A DNA stretch of 10,251 nt from Gammaproteobacteria bacterium. GTDB taxonomy: Bacteria; Pseudomonadota; Gammaproteobacteria; Enterobacterales; Kangiellaceae. The stretch spans positions 6,256 to 16,506 of the forward strand of contig NVTT01000052.1 of NCBI GenBank assembly GCA_002401655.1. The letters are read 5' to 3'. A program made the position numbers and the translations under genes. Within the stretch, counting starts at the first letter, position 1. Each line of letters begins with the position of its first letter. The notes beneath the pieces are model-generated. The model searched no databases and was not told the origin of the DNA. It worked only from the letters and a program-made list of their open reading frames with translations. This document shows positions 1 through 6,896 of this stretch, in pieces.

Positions 1-698
1 GTGATAAGTTAGTGGTGATTGGTAATACGGGTAGTAATAACACTAGGGAAGCCATTCGGGCGACGGAATATGGGTTTGCATCGGGCATGCACGCAGCATT
101 ACAAATTAACCCATACTACGGAAAGACCAGCCCTAAAGGCGTAGAAGCTCATTTAAGAAAAGGACTCGATATTGGCCCTGTCTTTATTTACAACGTTGAA
201 GGTCGAACTGGCCAAGATATCCCTAACGAAATTATTGAGTCAATCGCGACCCACCCTAATTTTATTGGGGTGAAAGAGTGTGGTGGAAATCATCGGATTG
301 CCCATTATGAAAAACAGGGTATTCCTTGTTGGTCTGGTAATGACGACGAAGCTTTTGATGGCCGACATCAACATAAAAGCCATGGTGTTATTTCTGTGAC
401 TGCTAATTTGTTACCGGGACTAATGAAACGTTTGATGGATTCGGCAGACGAGTCGGCGCTTAATCAGCAGTTGCAGCCGATGTTTGATTGGTTGTTTTGT
501 GAACCAAACCCAATAGCAATCAATACCGCGTTAGGAATGACTGGGGCGATTAAGCCTGTATTTCGATTACCCTATATGCCACTAGATCTGAAAAAGAGAG
601 AAATTGGATTAGCGTTATTAAAAGCGTTAAATTCGAGTGAATACGTCGGTGACAGTCTTTCTTTAATGGCTGATGATGAATTTAAAGTGGTTGTTTAG
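1..698 (+). CDS. dapA: 4-hydroxy-tetrahydrodipicolinate synthase, plant-type (5' truncated)
   Basis: The gene enters from the left edge; the first full codon is at 3 (reads DKLVVIGNTG...) and the stop is TAG at 696-698, so about the last 70% of the protein is visible. DapA condenses pyruvate with aspartate semialdehyde in the first committed step of lysine and diaminopimelate synthesis, in the cytoplasm. Counting the GTG at 12 as residue 1, the catalytic residues are present: PYY 34-36 (E. coli Tyr107 equivalent), Tyr60 and Arg65 in YNVEGRTG (Tyr133, Arg138), and Schiff-base Lys88 in GVKEC (Lys161). Asn9, Glu13 and Tyr35 align with E. coli lysine-inhibition residues Asn80, Glu84 and Tyr106, so feedback inhibition is likely. 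The segments GRTGQDIP, WSGNDDE, LFCEPNPIAINTAL, PVFRLPY and the tail DDEFKVVV resemble plant DHDPS more than the E. coli enzyme. The usual Pro of YNVP is Glu63. The gene converges on the next one with an 18-base gap and no clear terminator. Confidence 0.9.
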   Translation, partial: DKLVVIGNTGSNNTREAIRATEYGFASGMHAALQINPYYGKTSPKGVEAHLRKGLDIGPVFIYNVEGRTGQDIPNEIIESIATHPNFIGVKECGGNHRIAHYEKQGIPCWSGNDDEAFDGRHQHKSHGVISVTANLLPGLMKRLMDSADESALNQQLQPMFDWLFCEPNPIAINTALGMTGAIKPVFRLPYMPLDLKKREIGLALLKALNSSEYVGDSLSLMADDEFKVVV

Positions 699-716
699 TC
701 GGTAATCAATTTATCA

Positions 717-1247
717 TTATTCAGCCAAATGCCGATCTTTTAATTTAACGTAATTATTAGCCGAATATTGGAAGAACCTTATTTCTTCTTCCGTTAGCGG
801 TCTTATTTTTCGTGCAGGTGAACCGACCCACAAAAATCCGCCTTCTAATTTTCGTCCCGGCGGAACCAAGCTATTTGCACCTAATATCACATTAGAATGA
901 ATAATGGCATCATCCATTATCACCGCACCCATTCCGATTAAGCAATTACTCTCAATGATACAGCCGTGGATCATCGCTTTATGACCAATGGTGACATTAT
1001 CGCCAATGACTAGTTTATGTCCTTCAGGATTATAAGGTCCCGCATGGGTCACGTGCAAAACGCACCCATCTTGAACACTAGTTTTAGAGCCAATACTAAT
1101 CGAATGAACATCACCTCGAATGGTTGTCATAGGCCAAACAGAACTATCATCACCGATTGTGACCTGACCCAAGACAAGTGCGCTTGGGTCGATAAAGACT
1201 CTGTTACCTAATTGCGGAGAATGATTTTCGAATGATCTTACACTCAT
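717..1247 (-). CDS. gamma-carbonic anhydrase family protein (YrdA-like)
   Basis: 176-residue left-handed beta-helix protein of the gamma-carbonic anhydrase/YrdA/CaiE/PaaY group, normal length for the family. Hexapeptide-like turns (for example IGDDSSVW, IGSKTSVQDG, IGDNVTIGH, IGMGAVI, ILGANSLV) run through most of the chain, ending in the typical VGSPARKIRPLTEEE and a C-terminal helix. Residues matching Methanosarcina Cam are present: Arg44, Asp46, Gln59, Asp60 and the zinc-ligand histidines His65, His89 and His94. Family members are trimeric metalloenzymes; some hydrate CO2, while many bacterial members have no proven activity, so catalysis is inferred. ATG at 1245-1247 has a weak AAGAGA-type ribosome site upstream. 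It lies 52 bases after the trmL stop on the same strand and is probably cotranscribed with it. Confidence 0.9.
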   Translation of the reverse strand: MSVRSFENHSPQLGNRVFIDPSALVLGQVTIGDDSSVWPMTTIRGDVHSISIGSKTSVQDGCVLHVTHAGPYNPEGHKLVIGDNVTIGHKAMIHGCIIESNCLIGMGAVIMDDAIIHSNVILGANSLVPPGRKLEGGFLWVGSPARKIRPLTEEEIRFFQYSANNYVKLKDRHLAE

Positions 1248-1299
1248 AAACTTGGGTCTCTTATCTTAAACAATTTAACCAAAAATTAGCGTTACACTA

Positions 1300-1764
1300 T
1301 TAACTTCCACCGGCAAAACCTTGTTGACGCCAAGCCTCATAGCTAATGATTGCAACAGCATTTGACAGGTTCAGGCTACGATTATTCGCCATCATGGGTA
1401 AACGAATTCTTAGTTCTTCAGGAACACTTTGCATTGCTTCATCGGACAAACCATGAGTTTCAGCACCAAAAAGCAACACATCACCGGGCTGATAAGCTAT
1501 TTCACAATGGTTTCTTGTACCTTTGGTGGTACAGGCGATGATTCGATGTTCTTTCATTGCCAATGCAAAGGTAGGGTAATCTTTATAACGAGTGGTATTT
1601 TCTACATCGCGGTAATCTAAACCCGCTCGCCTCACTTTTTTCTCATCAAGATCGAATCCCATCGGTTCTATCAGATGAAGTTTACAACCATTGTTAGAAG
1701 CCAACCTCATGATATTTCCAGTATTCGGAGCTATTTGGGGTTCGAAAAGTGCTATATGAAACAT
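1300..1764 (-). CDS. trmL: tRNA (cytidine(34)-2'-O)-methyltransferase
   Basis: 154-residue SPOUT-family methyltransferase (YibK/TrmL, about 157 residues in E. coli). It transfers a methyl group from SAM to the 2'-OH of wobble nucleotide 34 in certain tRNA-Leu isoacceptors. Visible motifs: NTGNIMRL 14-21, [20 protein letters not shown] 32-51, FGAETHGL 99-106 (E. coli-type proteins have FGPETRGL) and the C-terminal trefoil-knot segment [19 protein letters not shown] 129-147. The frame also opens at a TTG at 1773 (adding MVT), but ATG 1762-1764 gives the family-standard start MFHIALFEP and is preferred. No strong ribosome site is visible. A promoter lies 30-60 bases upstream. Gamma-carbonic anhydrase follows 52 bases downstream, probably in the same transcript. 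Confidence 0.95.
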   Translation of the reverse strand: MFHIALFEPQIAPNTGNIMRLASNNGCKLHLIEPMGFDLDEKKVRRAGLDYRDVENTTRYKDYPTFALAMKEHRIIACTTKGTRNHCEIAYQPGDVLLFGAETHGLSDEAMQSVPEELRIRLPMMANNRSLNLSNAVAIISYEAWRQQGFAGGS

Positions 1765-1797
1765 AGTGACCAATAGGGTATTCGGTAAAGTTGTGAA

Positions 1798-1826
1798 AGT
1801 GTACTTTGTGCTATGTTAGCGGTCAA
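1798..1826 (-). promoter_or_regulatory. sigma70-like promoter for trmL
   Basis: Read on the minus strand: -35 TTGACC (1821-1826, 5 of 6 to consensus), a spacer of exactly 17 bases, and -10 TACACT (1798-1803, 4 of 6). A start point near 1790 would give a leader of about 25-30 bases before the trmL ATG at 1764. It would drive trmL and the carbonic-anhydrase gene. Pattern match only. Confidence 0.5.
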
Positions 1827-1915
1827 TAGAGATGAAATTAGACTTGAGAATAAGATTTAGGATTTTTATAAGGTGCCGTCACTAATTTTTCGTTTACCAA
1901 AAATTGAAGTCTAAA

Positions 1916-1950
1916 CTTATCAAATCGTGTTGCGATTATCTATTGATAAG
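1916..1950 (-). terminator. possible weak hairpin terminator of the SDR/saccharopine-DH-like pair
   Basis: CTTATCA (1916-1922) pairs with TGATAAG (1944-1950), with an inner stem AATCG/CGATT (1923-1927 and 1933-1937), a TGTTG loop and a 6-base bulge. On the minus strand only TTT follows directly, with another T-run further on. A second AT-only hairpin, AATTTTT/AAAAATT, lies at 1884-1905. The position, after the stop at 1979 and before the trmL promoter, is right for a terminator, but the weak U-tract and the bulge make it doubtful. The 214 bases between trmL and the next gene (1765-1978) otherwise hold only the trmL promoter and an AT-rich palindrome near 1966-1977. Confidence 0.3.
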
Positions 1951-1978
1951 CCTAGGCATCAATTAATTTTTTAAAAAA

Positions 1979-3031
1979 CTAGCTAAATACCGTCTCTTTC
2001 ACGCCGGCCAACTTATGAACAAGTTGGTTATCAATTAATTTCGAGGGTGTAAAAGCCCCCCCTTTGACATCATTTGAGAGTAAAAATTGAGCCACTTCTA
2101 CCGCGCCAAGATAAGTGAGTTCATATCCATTACAAGTTTCTAGTTTAGCAGTAATTTTATCGCCTTTCGCATTTGTAACTTGTCCCCAAACATAAGTGTT
2201 TAATTTAGCACGTTGTTCTTTATTAGGGCCTTTTGAGTTTGCTGCAATTTTCTTTTTCATTTGATTTTGAACAAAATTTAATTTTAATATCCATCTAAAC
2301 ATATTCATGCGCTTCATGTTTTTTGAGGCTCTTGGAGACATGGGAATAAAAACTTCAATATTCGGTATGCCTGTAGAGTGGTAAGCCGTTGAAACATCAC
2401 CCCATGGAATGGTGATCGCATTTTTAGGACCGTTGCCAAAATCAATGGTTTCGCACTTATAAGCCATCGGCACTCGAATGATGTTGCCATCTTTACGAAT
2501 TCTTCCGCCTTCACCCAACCCTTCAACAGAGGTTTTTGCGGTGCCTGGGCTAAAACCACTAGCTGTATCAAAGCCAAGTTGTAAATGAGTGGCGTCTGGC
2601 ATTTTGTCTTTTAATTGGCTGGCTAAACAATCGGTTGGGATCACATCAAAACCAACGCCGGGGCATAAAACAACTCCCGCTTCTTGGGCAAGCGCGTCTT
2701 TATCTTGCGCCATTTCAAATACTGCGATCTCTCCAGTGATATCTGTGTAATGAGTCTTAGTGGCAATACAGGCATCCATCATAGGCTCGGCGGTGGCAGA
2801 AAAAGGACCAGCGCAATGGATAACGGTATCAATATCTTTTAAGGCATTCTCAATATTTAGAGCAAAATCTAAACCGAACACTCGACTTTCTAAATCCAGT
2901 TTTTTCGCTAAAGATTCGATGGCGTCTTTATTTCTTCCCGCTAAAATAGGCTTTATTCCGCGCTCGATAGCAAATTCTGCAATGAGTTCACCTGTGTAAC
3001 CGTTTGCGCCATAGATCATTAGTGTTTTCAT
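1979..3031 (-). CDS. saccharopine dehydrogenase-like NAD(P)-binding oxidoreductase
   Basis: 350 residues with an N-terminal Rossmann fold: GANGYTGE 8-15, then AGRN 31-34 after the second strand, where Arg33 suggests NADP(H). HCAGPF 72-77, HYTDITGE 94-101 and CPGVGFDVIPTD 123-134 are typical of the family that includes mycobacterial trans-acting enoyl reductase. Despite the name, most members are not lysine-pathway enzymes but act on varied substrates, often lipid-like. No signal peptide is evident. ATG 3029-3031 has GAGAG about 8 bases upstream. It lies 17 bases after the stop of the upstream SDR gene, so the two form an operon, divergent from the phosphatase/acyl-CoA dehydrogenase operon. 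A role in reducing or oxidising an acyl intermediate of the neighbouring pathway is inference; the substrate is unknown. Confidence 0.8.
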   Translation of the reverse strand: MKTLMIYGANGYTGELIAEFAIERGIKPILAGRNKDAIESLAKKLDLESRVFGLDFALNIENALKDIDTVIHCAGPFSATAEPMMDACIATKTHYTDITGEIAVFEMAQDKDALAQEAGVVLCPGVGFDVIPTDCLASQLKDKMPDATHLQLGFDTASGFSPGTAKTSVEGLGEGGRIRKDGNIIRVPMAYKCETIDFGNGPKNAITIPWGDVSTAYHSTGIPNIEVFIPMSPRASKNMKRMNMFRWILKLNFVQNQMKKKIAANSKGPNKEQRAKLNTYVWGQVTNAKGDKITAKLETCNGYELTYLGAVEVAQFLLSNDVKGGAFTPSKLIDNQLVHKLAGVKETVFS

Positions 3032-3048
3032 GTTTTTCTCTCGTTTTA

Positions 3049-3879
3049 TTAACGTTGTTTTTTCTTGCTGGCAATTATTTGAGGAACCTTTTTGATCATG
3101 CCTTTCATAAACATTTTAGGGAAAAAGCGTTTAAAGCGATAAGCCTTTCTTGCATAGTCATGGCTTATTACCATAAAAGTGTCCTTTTCTATCCCATTTA
3201 TTACATCCATTGCAACATCATCTGCAGTGATTTTTGAATTTTCCATCCACTTTTGCACTAATGGTTTTAATCCCTGCTCAGAAGGAGACATGGAATCTAA
3301 TAAATTTGTTTTGAAAAATGCAGGGCAAATCACCGAAACACCTATATTTCTATAAGCTAACTCTGATCGTAAGGTATCACTCAAAGCAACAACGCCCGCT
3401 TTGCTCACGTTATAAGATAACATAGACGGCGCCAACATAATTCCTGCGGCTGAAGCCGTATTGACCACATGACCTGGACCGTCTTGCTCCATTAAAGGTA
3501 ACCAATAATTACAGCCTCGATATACGCTGGTCAAATTAAGGTTAATCGCTCTATGCCATTGCTCAGGTGGGCAATCAACCATCATTCCGGTTGTCGCTAT
3601 ACCCGCATTGTTGACGATAATATCCAAACCATCCCAACGACTTTTTAAATCTTTAGCAATTGAAATAAAATGCTCATCTTCGCCAATATTACAATAGAGA
3701 GCGATTGCTTCTGCACCTAATTTATTAGCATCTTCTGCAACTTGTTTAGCGCCATCAATATTGATATCCACAACTGCTATCTTCCAACCGAGCTTGGCAA
3801 ATTTCATCACGATTGCTTTACCTAAGCCACTTGCACCACCGGTGATCAAAACTCGCTTTTTTGTAAATCTTGCTAACAT
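3049..3879 (-). CDS. SDR family oxidoreductase
   Basis: 276-residue classical short-chain dehydrogenase/reductase. Cofactor motif TGGASGLG 13-20, Asp38 at the end of the second strand (VVDIN, favouring NAD(H)), NNAG 90-93, and the catalytic set Asn115, Ser143, Tyr156 and Lys160 (YNVSK). The C-terminal part beyond about residue 200 is longer than in minimal SDRs and ends very basic (SKKKQR). It probably oxidises or reduces a hydroxy/keto group. It is the first gene of a two-gene minus-strand operon and starts 158 bases from the divergent histidine-phosphatase gene, with a TetR-type palindrome between them, so shared control is likely. The start is ATG 3877-3879; no strong ribosome site, GGGCAG is the nearest purine-rich run. 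Substrate unknown. Confidence 0.88.
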   Translation of the reverse strand: MLARFTKKRVLITGGASGLGKAIVMKFAKLGWKIAVVDINIDGAKQVAEDANKLGAEAIALYCNIGEDEHFISIAKDLKSRWDGLDIIVNNAGIATTGMMVDCPPEQWHRAINLNLTSVYRGCNYWLPLMEQDGPGHVVNTASAAGIMLAPSMLSYNVSKAGVVALSDTLRSELAYRNIGVSVICPAFFKTNLLDSMSPSEQGLKPLVQKWMENSKITADDVAMDVINGIEKDTFMVISHDYARKAYRFKRFFPKMFMKGMIKKVPQIIASKKKQR

Positions 3880-3916
3880 TCAACTGCCCTTAATCTATAA
3901 ATGAGTTAATCGACAT

Positions 3917-3922
3917 ATCATA
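3917..3922 (-). promoter_or_regulatory. candidate -10 box for the SDR/saccharopine-DH-like operon
   Basis: On the minus strand this reads TATGAT, 5 of 6 to the sigma70 -10 consensus. The hexamer 17 bases upstream (TGTTGT, 3940-3945) is a poor -35, as expected if an activator is needed or the promoter is weak. The palindrome at 3951-3968 lies just upstream. Confidence 0.35.
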
Positions 3923-3950
3923 CACGAATCATATGCGAAACAACACAAAA

Positions 3951-3968
3951 AGCGAACGCTCGTTCGTT
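3951..3968. promoter_or_regulatory. putative TetR-family operator in the divergent control region
   Basis: A perfect inverted repeat CGAACG (3953-3958) / CGTTCG (3961-3966) separated by CT, with the outermost A/T pair (3951/3968) also matching. GAACG/CGTTC half-sites are common in TetR-family operators. It is a CpG-rich block in a very AT-rich 158-base gap between divergent genes. A TTGACT that could be a -35 for the phosphatase operon lies just beyond it at 3970-3975, though no good -10 follows at the right distance. The TetR gene at 6140 is the obvious candidate binder. I saw no second copy elsewhere in the window. Confidence 0.55.
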
Positions 3969-4037
3969 ATTGACTTTTGATTGCTTGATACGTTAAGCTC
4001 AATACATCGCATAAACATTAACGATTAAATCACAATA

Positions 4038-4868
4038 ATGCAGCATATTTATCTTATTAGACACGGTCAAGCAAGCTTTGGTGCGGAAAACTATGACAAA
4101 CTTTCCCATCTCGGAAAGCGGCAGGCGGGTGTCATTGGAAATTATTTCGCTCAACAAAATATAGCGATTGAGCGGATTATTCACGGGAAAATGTCTCGCC
4201 AGCAAGAAACCGCAGAGATCATCGCAGAAAAGGCAGGATTTAAGAAAAGTTTAATTCTCCATGAAGGCGCCAATGAGTTCGATAGTGAGAATTTAATAAA
4301 ATATTATTTGCCTTTACTTGCTAAGCAGTCAGAAGAATTAGACAAGATTATGCAAAGTGGTGAACACTGGTGGGCGACCGGTGAAAATTTTGAATTGTTT
4401 TTTCGCGCCTTAGTAACACTGTGGCAACAGGATAGCCATTGCCCTTTTGAATCTTGGTTGGATTTTAAAGATCGATGTATTGATTGCCTTACCGATATAG
4501 CACAAATGAATGAGACAGGTAAAAAGGAAAAAGGCATCACTTTATTGGCTACTTCTGGAGGATTAATTTCAGTGACTATGCAGTCAATTTTAAGTTCTAA
4601 TAAGAGTCCTTTTAACGATCAAGCCTTTATGGATATGAATCTGACTATCAATAATACCAGTATTAGTGAAGTGGTATGGCAAGCGAATCGCTCGGTTGAC
4701 TCTATTAATTCGGTTGATGATTCTATTAACTCAGCTGATGACTCTAATAACTCAGCTGATGACTCTAATAACAAGCCCATATTGAAAAACCGTAACCGAC
4801 TATTAAGCTTTAACAATATTACACCGTTACAATTAGCTCAAAAACCCGAATTAATTACTCGAAAGTAA
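4038..4868 (+). CDS. histidine phosphatase family protein with atypical active site and repeat-bearing C-terminus
   Basis: 276 residues. The N-terminus YLIRHGQASFG (5-15) carries the phospho-accepting His9 and Arg8 of the histidine phosphatase (phosphoglycerate-mutase-like) fold; Arg54 (MSRQQETA) and Glu80 (ANEFDSE) fit the second Arg and acidic residue. Where the family normally has the second catalytic His (as in THGG or SHGG), this protein reads ATSGG 171-175, with Ser173. Residues 219-245 are a low-complexity acidic/polar tandem repeat (SADDSNN type), followed by a basic tail. It is the first gene of the operon; its stop overlaps the ribosome site of the acyl-CoA dehydrogenase gene. No Shine-Dalgarno is visible before ATG 4038, but the start matches the family exactly. 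It might dephosphorylate an acyl-phosphate or other intermediate of the pathway; this is inference. Confidence 0.85.
   Translation: MQHIYLIRHGQASFGAENYDKLSHLGKRQAGVIGNYFAQQNIAIERIIHGKMSRQQETAEIIAEKAGFKKSLILHEGANEFDSENLIKYYLPLLAKQSEELDKIMQSGEHWWATGENFELFFRALVTLWQQDSHCPFESWLDFKDRCIDCLTDIAQMNETGKKEKGITLLATSGGLISVTMQSILSSNKSPFNDQAFMDMNLTINNTSISEVVWQANRSVDSINSVDDSINSADDSNNSADDSNNKPILKNRNRLLSFNNITPLQLAQKPELITRK
4692..4772 (+). repeat. in-frame 21-bp tandem repeat inside the phosphatase gene
   Basis: Four 7-codon units encoding SVDSIN (one codon short), SVDDSIN, SADDSNN and SADDSNN. The last two units (4731-4751 and 4752-4772) are identical at the DNA level; the first two are diverged. Units are multiples of three, so copy-number change would keep the frame. 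It forms a flexible acidic linker between the phosphatase core and the C-terminal tail. Identical adjacent units suggest recent slippage or duplication. Confidence 0.9.
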
Positions 4869-4871
4869 GGA
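4867..4871 (+). promoter_or_regulatory. ribosome binding site of the acyl-CoA dehydrogenase gene
   Basis: AAGGA, 7 bases before ATG 4879. It overlaps the TAA stop of the phosphatase gene (4866-4868), an arrangement that favours translational coupling. It is one of the two strongest Shine-Dalgarno sites in the operon; the other is AGAAGGA before the SDR at 7995. Confidence 0.75.
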
Positions 4872-4878
4872 TAAAATT

Positions 4879-6060
4879 ATGAATTTTGAAATTGAAGATT
4901 GGTTAAAAAATCAATTAGAAGAAATACAGAACTTTGTTGATGAGGAGTTAATCCCCATCGAATTGGAAATTCTTCACAGTGATTTCTTTGAAGTAGAACC
5001 TCGTTTAAAGGCACTGAGAGAAAAAGTGAAAGCGAAAGGCTTGTGGGCGCCACATGTTTCCGCGTCTATTGGTGGCTGCGGTAAAAGCCTAATGCAGTTA
5101 GGTTTAATATCTGAAGTGCTAGGGCAAACGATGATTGGTCACTACGTATTTGGTTGCCAAGCTCCCGATGCAGGCAATACTGAGTTGCTACATAAATTTG
5201 GTACAGATGAGCAAAAAGAGCAGTGGATGAAGCCTTTAGTCAATGGCGATATTAGAAGTTGTTTTGGCATGACTGAACCTGCAACTGCTGGATCGAATCC
5301 TACTCTTTTAGAAGCATCTGCCGTGCTAGATGGCGATGAGTGGGTTATCAACGGTCGAAAATGGTTTACCTCATCGGCTGACGGCGCTCAATTTTGTATT
5401 GCGATGGTGGTGACAGATCCTGATGAATCAAAGCATAAAAAAGCGAGTATGATAATTGTTCCAACGGATAATCCGGGTTACAAATTTATTCGTAATATTT
5501 CAATTATGGGTGATGTTGGTTCCGGTTATTTTTCCCACGCTGAAGTTGAATTTGTTAATTGCAGAGTGCCAAAATCAAATATTATTGGCACTGTCGGCAG
5601 TGGTTTTGCCCTCGCTCAAGAACGCTTAGGGCCTGGTAGAATTCACCACTGTATGCGATGGCTCGGGATTTGTAGACGTTCTCTAAATGAAATGATTAGT
5701 TATACTAAAACGAGAATGATCACTTCAAATAAGTCTTTATCCGATTTACAAGCGATTCAAAATTGGATTGCCGAATCAGCCGTCGAAATTGAAGCAGCGC
5801 GAGTGCTTGTTTTACAGACCGCTTGGACAATCGAAAATGTTGGGTTTGAGGCGGCGAGAAACCATGTATCAATGATTAAATATCATGTCGCTAATGTGAT
5901 GCAAAGAGTCGTCGATAAAGCATTACAAAGTCATGGCGGTTTAGGCATGACCGATGATATTATTTTAGCGCATTTTTATCGCCACGAGAGAGCCGCACGA
6001 ATATATGACGGTCCTGATGAAGTACATAAAATGGTTGTTGCTAGAAACTTACTAAAATAG
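4879..6060 (+). CDS. ACAD10/ACAD11-type acyl-CoA dehydrogenase family protein
   Basis: 393 residues, full length for a free-standing acyl-CoA dehydrogenase (FAD flavoprotein). In order: N-terminal helical domain; CFGMTEP 128-134 and WVINGRKWFTSS 155-166 of the middle beta-domain; ERLGPGRIHHCMRWLG 248-263, a signature of the ACAD10/11 group; QSHGGLGMTDD 350-360; and RHERAARIYDGPDEVH 368-383. In ordinary medium- and short-chain enzymes the last motif is YEGT with the catalytic Glu; here Asp377 (YDGPDEVH) takes that place, as in ACAD10/11. In that group the flavoprotein acts with an APH-type kinase on 4-hydroxyacyl-CoA, removing phosphate from the 4-phospho intermediate on the way to a beta-oxidation substrate. 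The matching kinase gene is two genes downstream, supporting the same role. Chain length of the substrate is unknown. Confidence 0.93.
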   Translation: MNFEIEDWLKNQLEEIQNFVDEELIPIELEILHSDFFEVEPRLKALREKVKAKGLWAPHVSASIGGCGKSLMQLGLISEVLGQTMIGHYVFGCQAPDAGNTELLHKFGTDEQKEQWMKPLVNGDIRSCFGMTEPATAGSNPTLLEASAVLDGDEWVINGRKWFTSSADGAQFCIAMVVTDPDESKHKKASMIIVPTDNPGYKFIRNISIMGDVGSGYFSHAEVEFVNCRVPKSNIIGTVGSGFALAQERLGPGRIHHCMRWLGICRRSLNEMISYTKTRMITSNKSLSDLQAIQNWIAESAVEIEAARVLVLQTAWTIENVGFEAARNHVSMIKYHVANVMQRVVDKALQSHGGLGMTDDIILAHFYRHERAARIYDGPDEVHKMVVARNLLK

Positions 6061-6139
6061 GATACTTACTCCAGTAATTAAATGTTAAAAGTAATTTGGG
6101 TTGGATTCTAAATAATGGAAACTCTATGACGGAAATATT

Positions 6140-6844
6140 ATGACAGTCTGGAATGGCGAAAATAATTTCGCCCTTTTTAAAAAGAGCGTACCGATTGGTA
6201 GCCAAGCTATTTGGTCGGCTTTTTATCACTTGCACAAAGAGAAAGTACAAGTACAAAAAGAAAATGTGGCGATTGAAAAGCTTCAAATTATAATTAAAGC
6301 GACGTTTAAATTATCAAATCAAAAAGGCTTTTCTCTGATGAGCCTTCGCGATCTTAGTCAAACAACTAATATGAGTATGGGCAGTCTATATAATTATATT
6401 GGTAGTAAAAGTCAGCTAGCAGAAATGATTCATCAATTTTTGCCTCATATTTTTGATGCATGTATTGGCGAGCAACTTCGATCCAGCGATGCCCCTGATA
6501 TTAAATTAGAAAAATTAATCCGTGGTCATATCTTTATTAGTGAAGCATTACAGCCTTGGTTCTTTTTTGCCTTTATGGAAACCAAGCATTTAAGCCGAAG
6601 TGTTAAAGAAATTGCAAAAAGTAATGAGATCTATTCTGAAGAATTAATGGAATGTTTTATAGCGCAAGGTATAGAGCAAAATATTTACCAATCGTGTAAT
6701 TTGTTTTTAACTAGTATGATGATTAAATCATTACTTCAAAATTGGTATATCAAACATTATAAGTACAAAGCTTCTGATGTTAGTTGTGAAAATTATATAG
6801 AATACATCGAAGAAGTCATAAAAAAACAACTCATACTTAATTAA
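6140..6844 (+). CDS. TetR/AcrR family transcriptional regulator
   Basis: 234 residues as called. The TetR helix-turn-helix domain spans about 43-93, with the recognition region NMSMGSLYNYIGSKSQL (77-93), followed by a helical ligand-binding domain. The 42 residues before the domain are unusual for the family. The ATG at 6140 has ACGGA (6129-6133) at 6-base spacing. A GTG at 6266 would give a standard-length protein of about 192 residues starting VAIEKLQ, but its ribosome site is poor, so the longer form is kept with some doubt. The gene sits inside the operon, between the acyl-CoA dehydrogenase and its kinase. It likely represses the operon and is relieved by an acyl-CoA or hydroxy-acid ligand; the operator is probably the palindrome at 3951-3968. 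Ligand and target are inferred. Confidence 0.88.
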   Translation: MTVWNGENNFALFKKSVPIGSQAIWSAFYHLHKEKVQVQKENVAIEKLQIIIKATFKLSNQKGFSLMSLRDLSQTTNMSMGSLYNYIGSKSQLAEMIHQFLPHIFDACIGEQLRSSDAPDIKLEKLIRGHIFISEALQPWFFFAFMETKHLSRSVKEIAKSNEIYSEELMECFIAQGIEQNIYQSCNLFLTSMMIKSLLQNWYIKHYKYKASDVSCENYIEYIEEVIKKQLILN

Positions 6845-6896
6845 ATAGACTATTTGTAAAATCCATATTTAGAGAGAATATTAGGAATGACGCGTA

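Noticed and set aside
1966..1977. TTTTTTAAAAAA palindrome as an operator or terminator
   Set aside because: A pure A/T run in an AT-rich gap; it has no GC stem and is expected by chance.
2314..2577. Overlapping out-of-frame ORFs inside real genes (such as this one, and others at 1017-1211, 1350-1541, 2760-2999, 4304-4540, 4619-4816 and 5142-5351)
   Set aside because: They overlap well-supported genes, show no recognisable motifs and lack ribosome sites; they are frame shadows.
1979..3031. A lysine-pathway saccharopine dehydrogenase linked to dapA
   Set aside because: The family name is misleading; the neighbours are acyl-CoA genes, and dapA is over 1 kb away beyond an unrelated operon.
4692..4772. 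Short direct repeats as a possible CRISPR array
   Set aside because: Units are contiguous with no spacers, 21 bp long and in frame inside a real gene.
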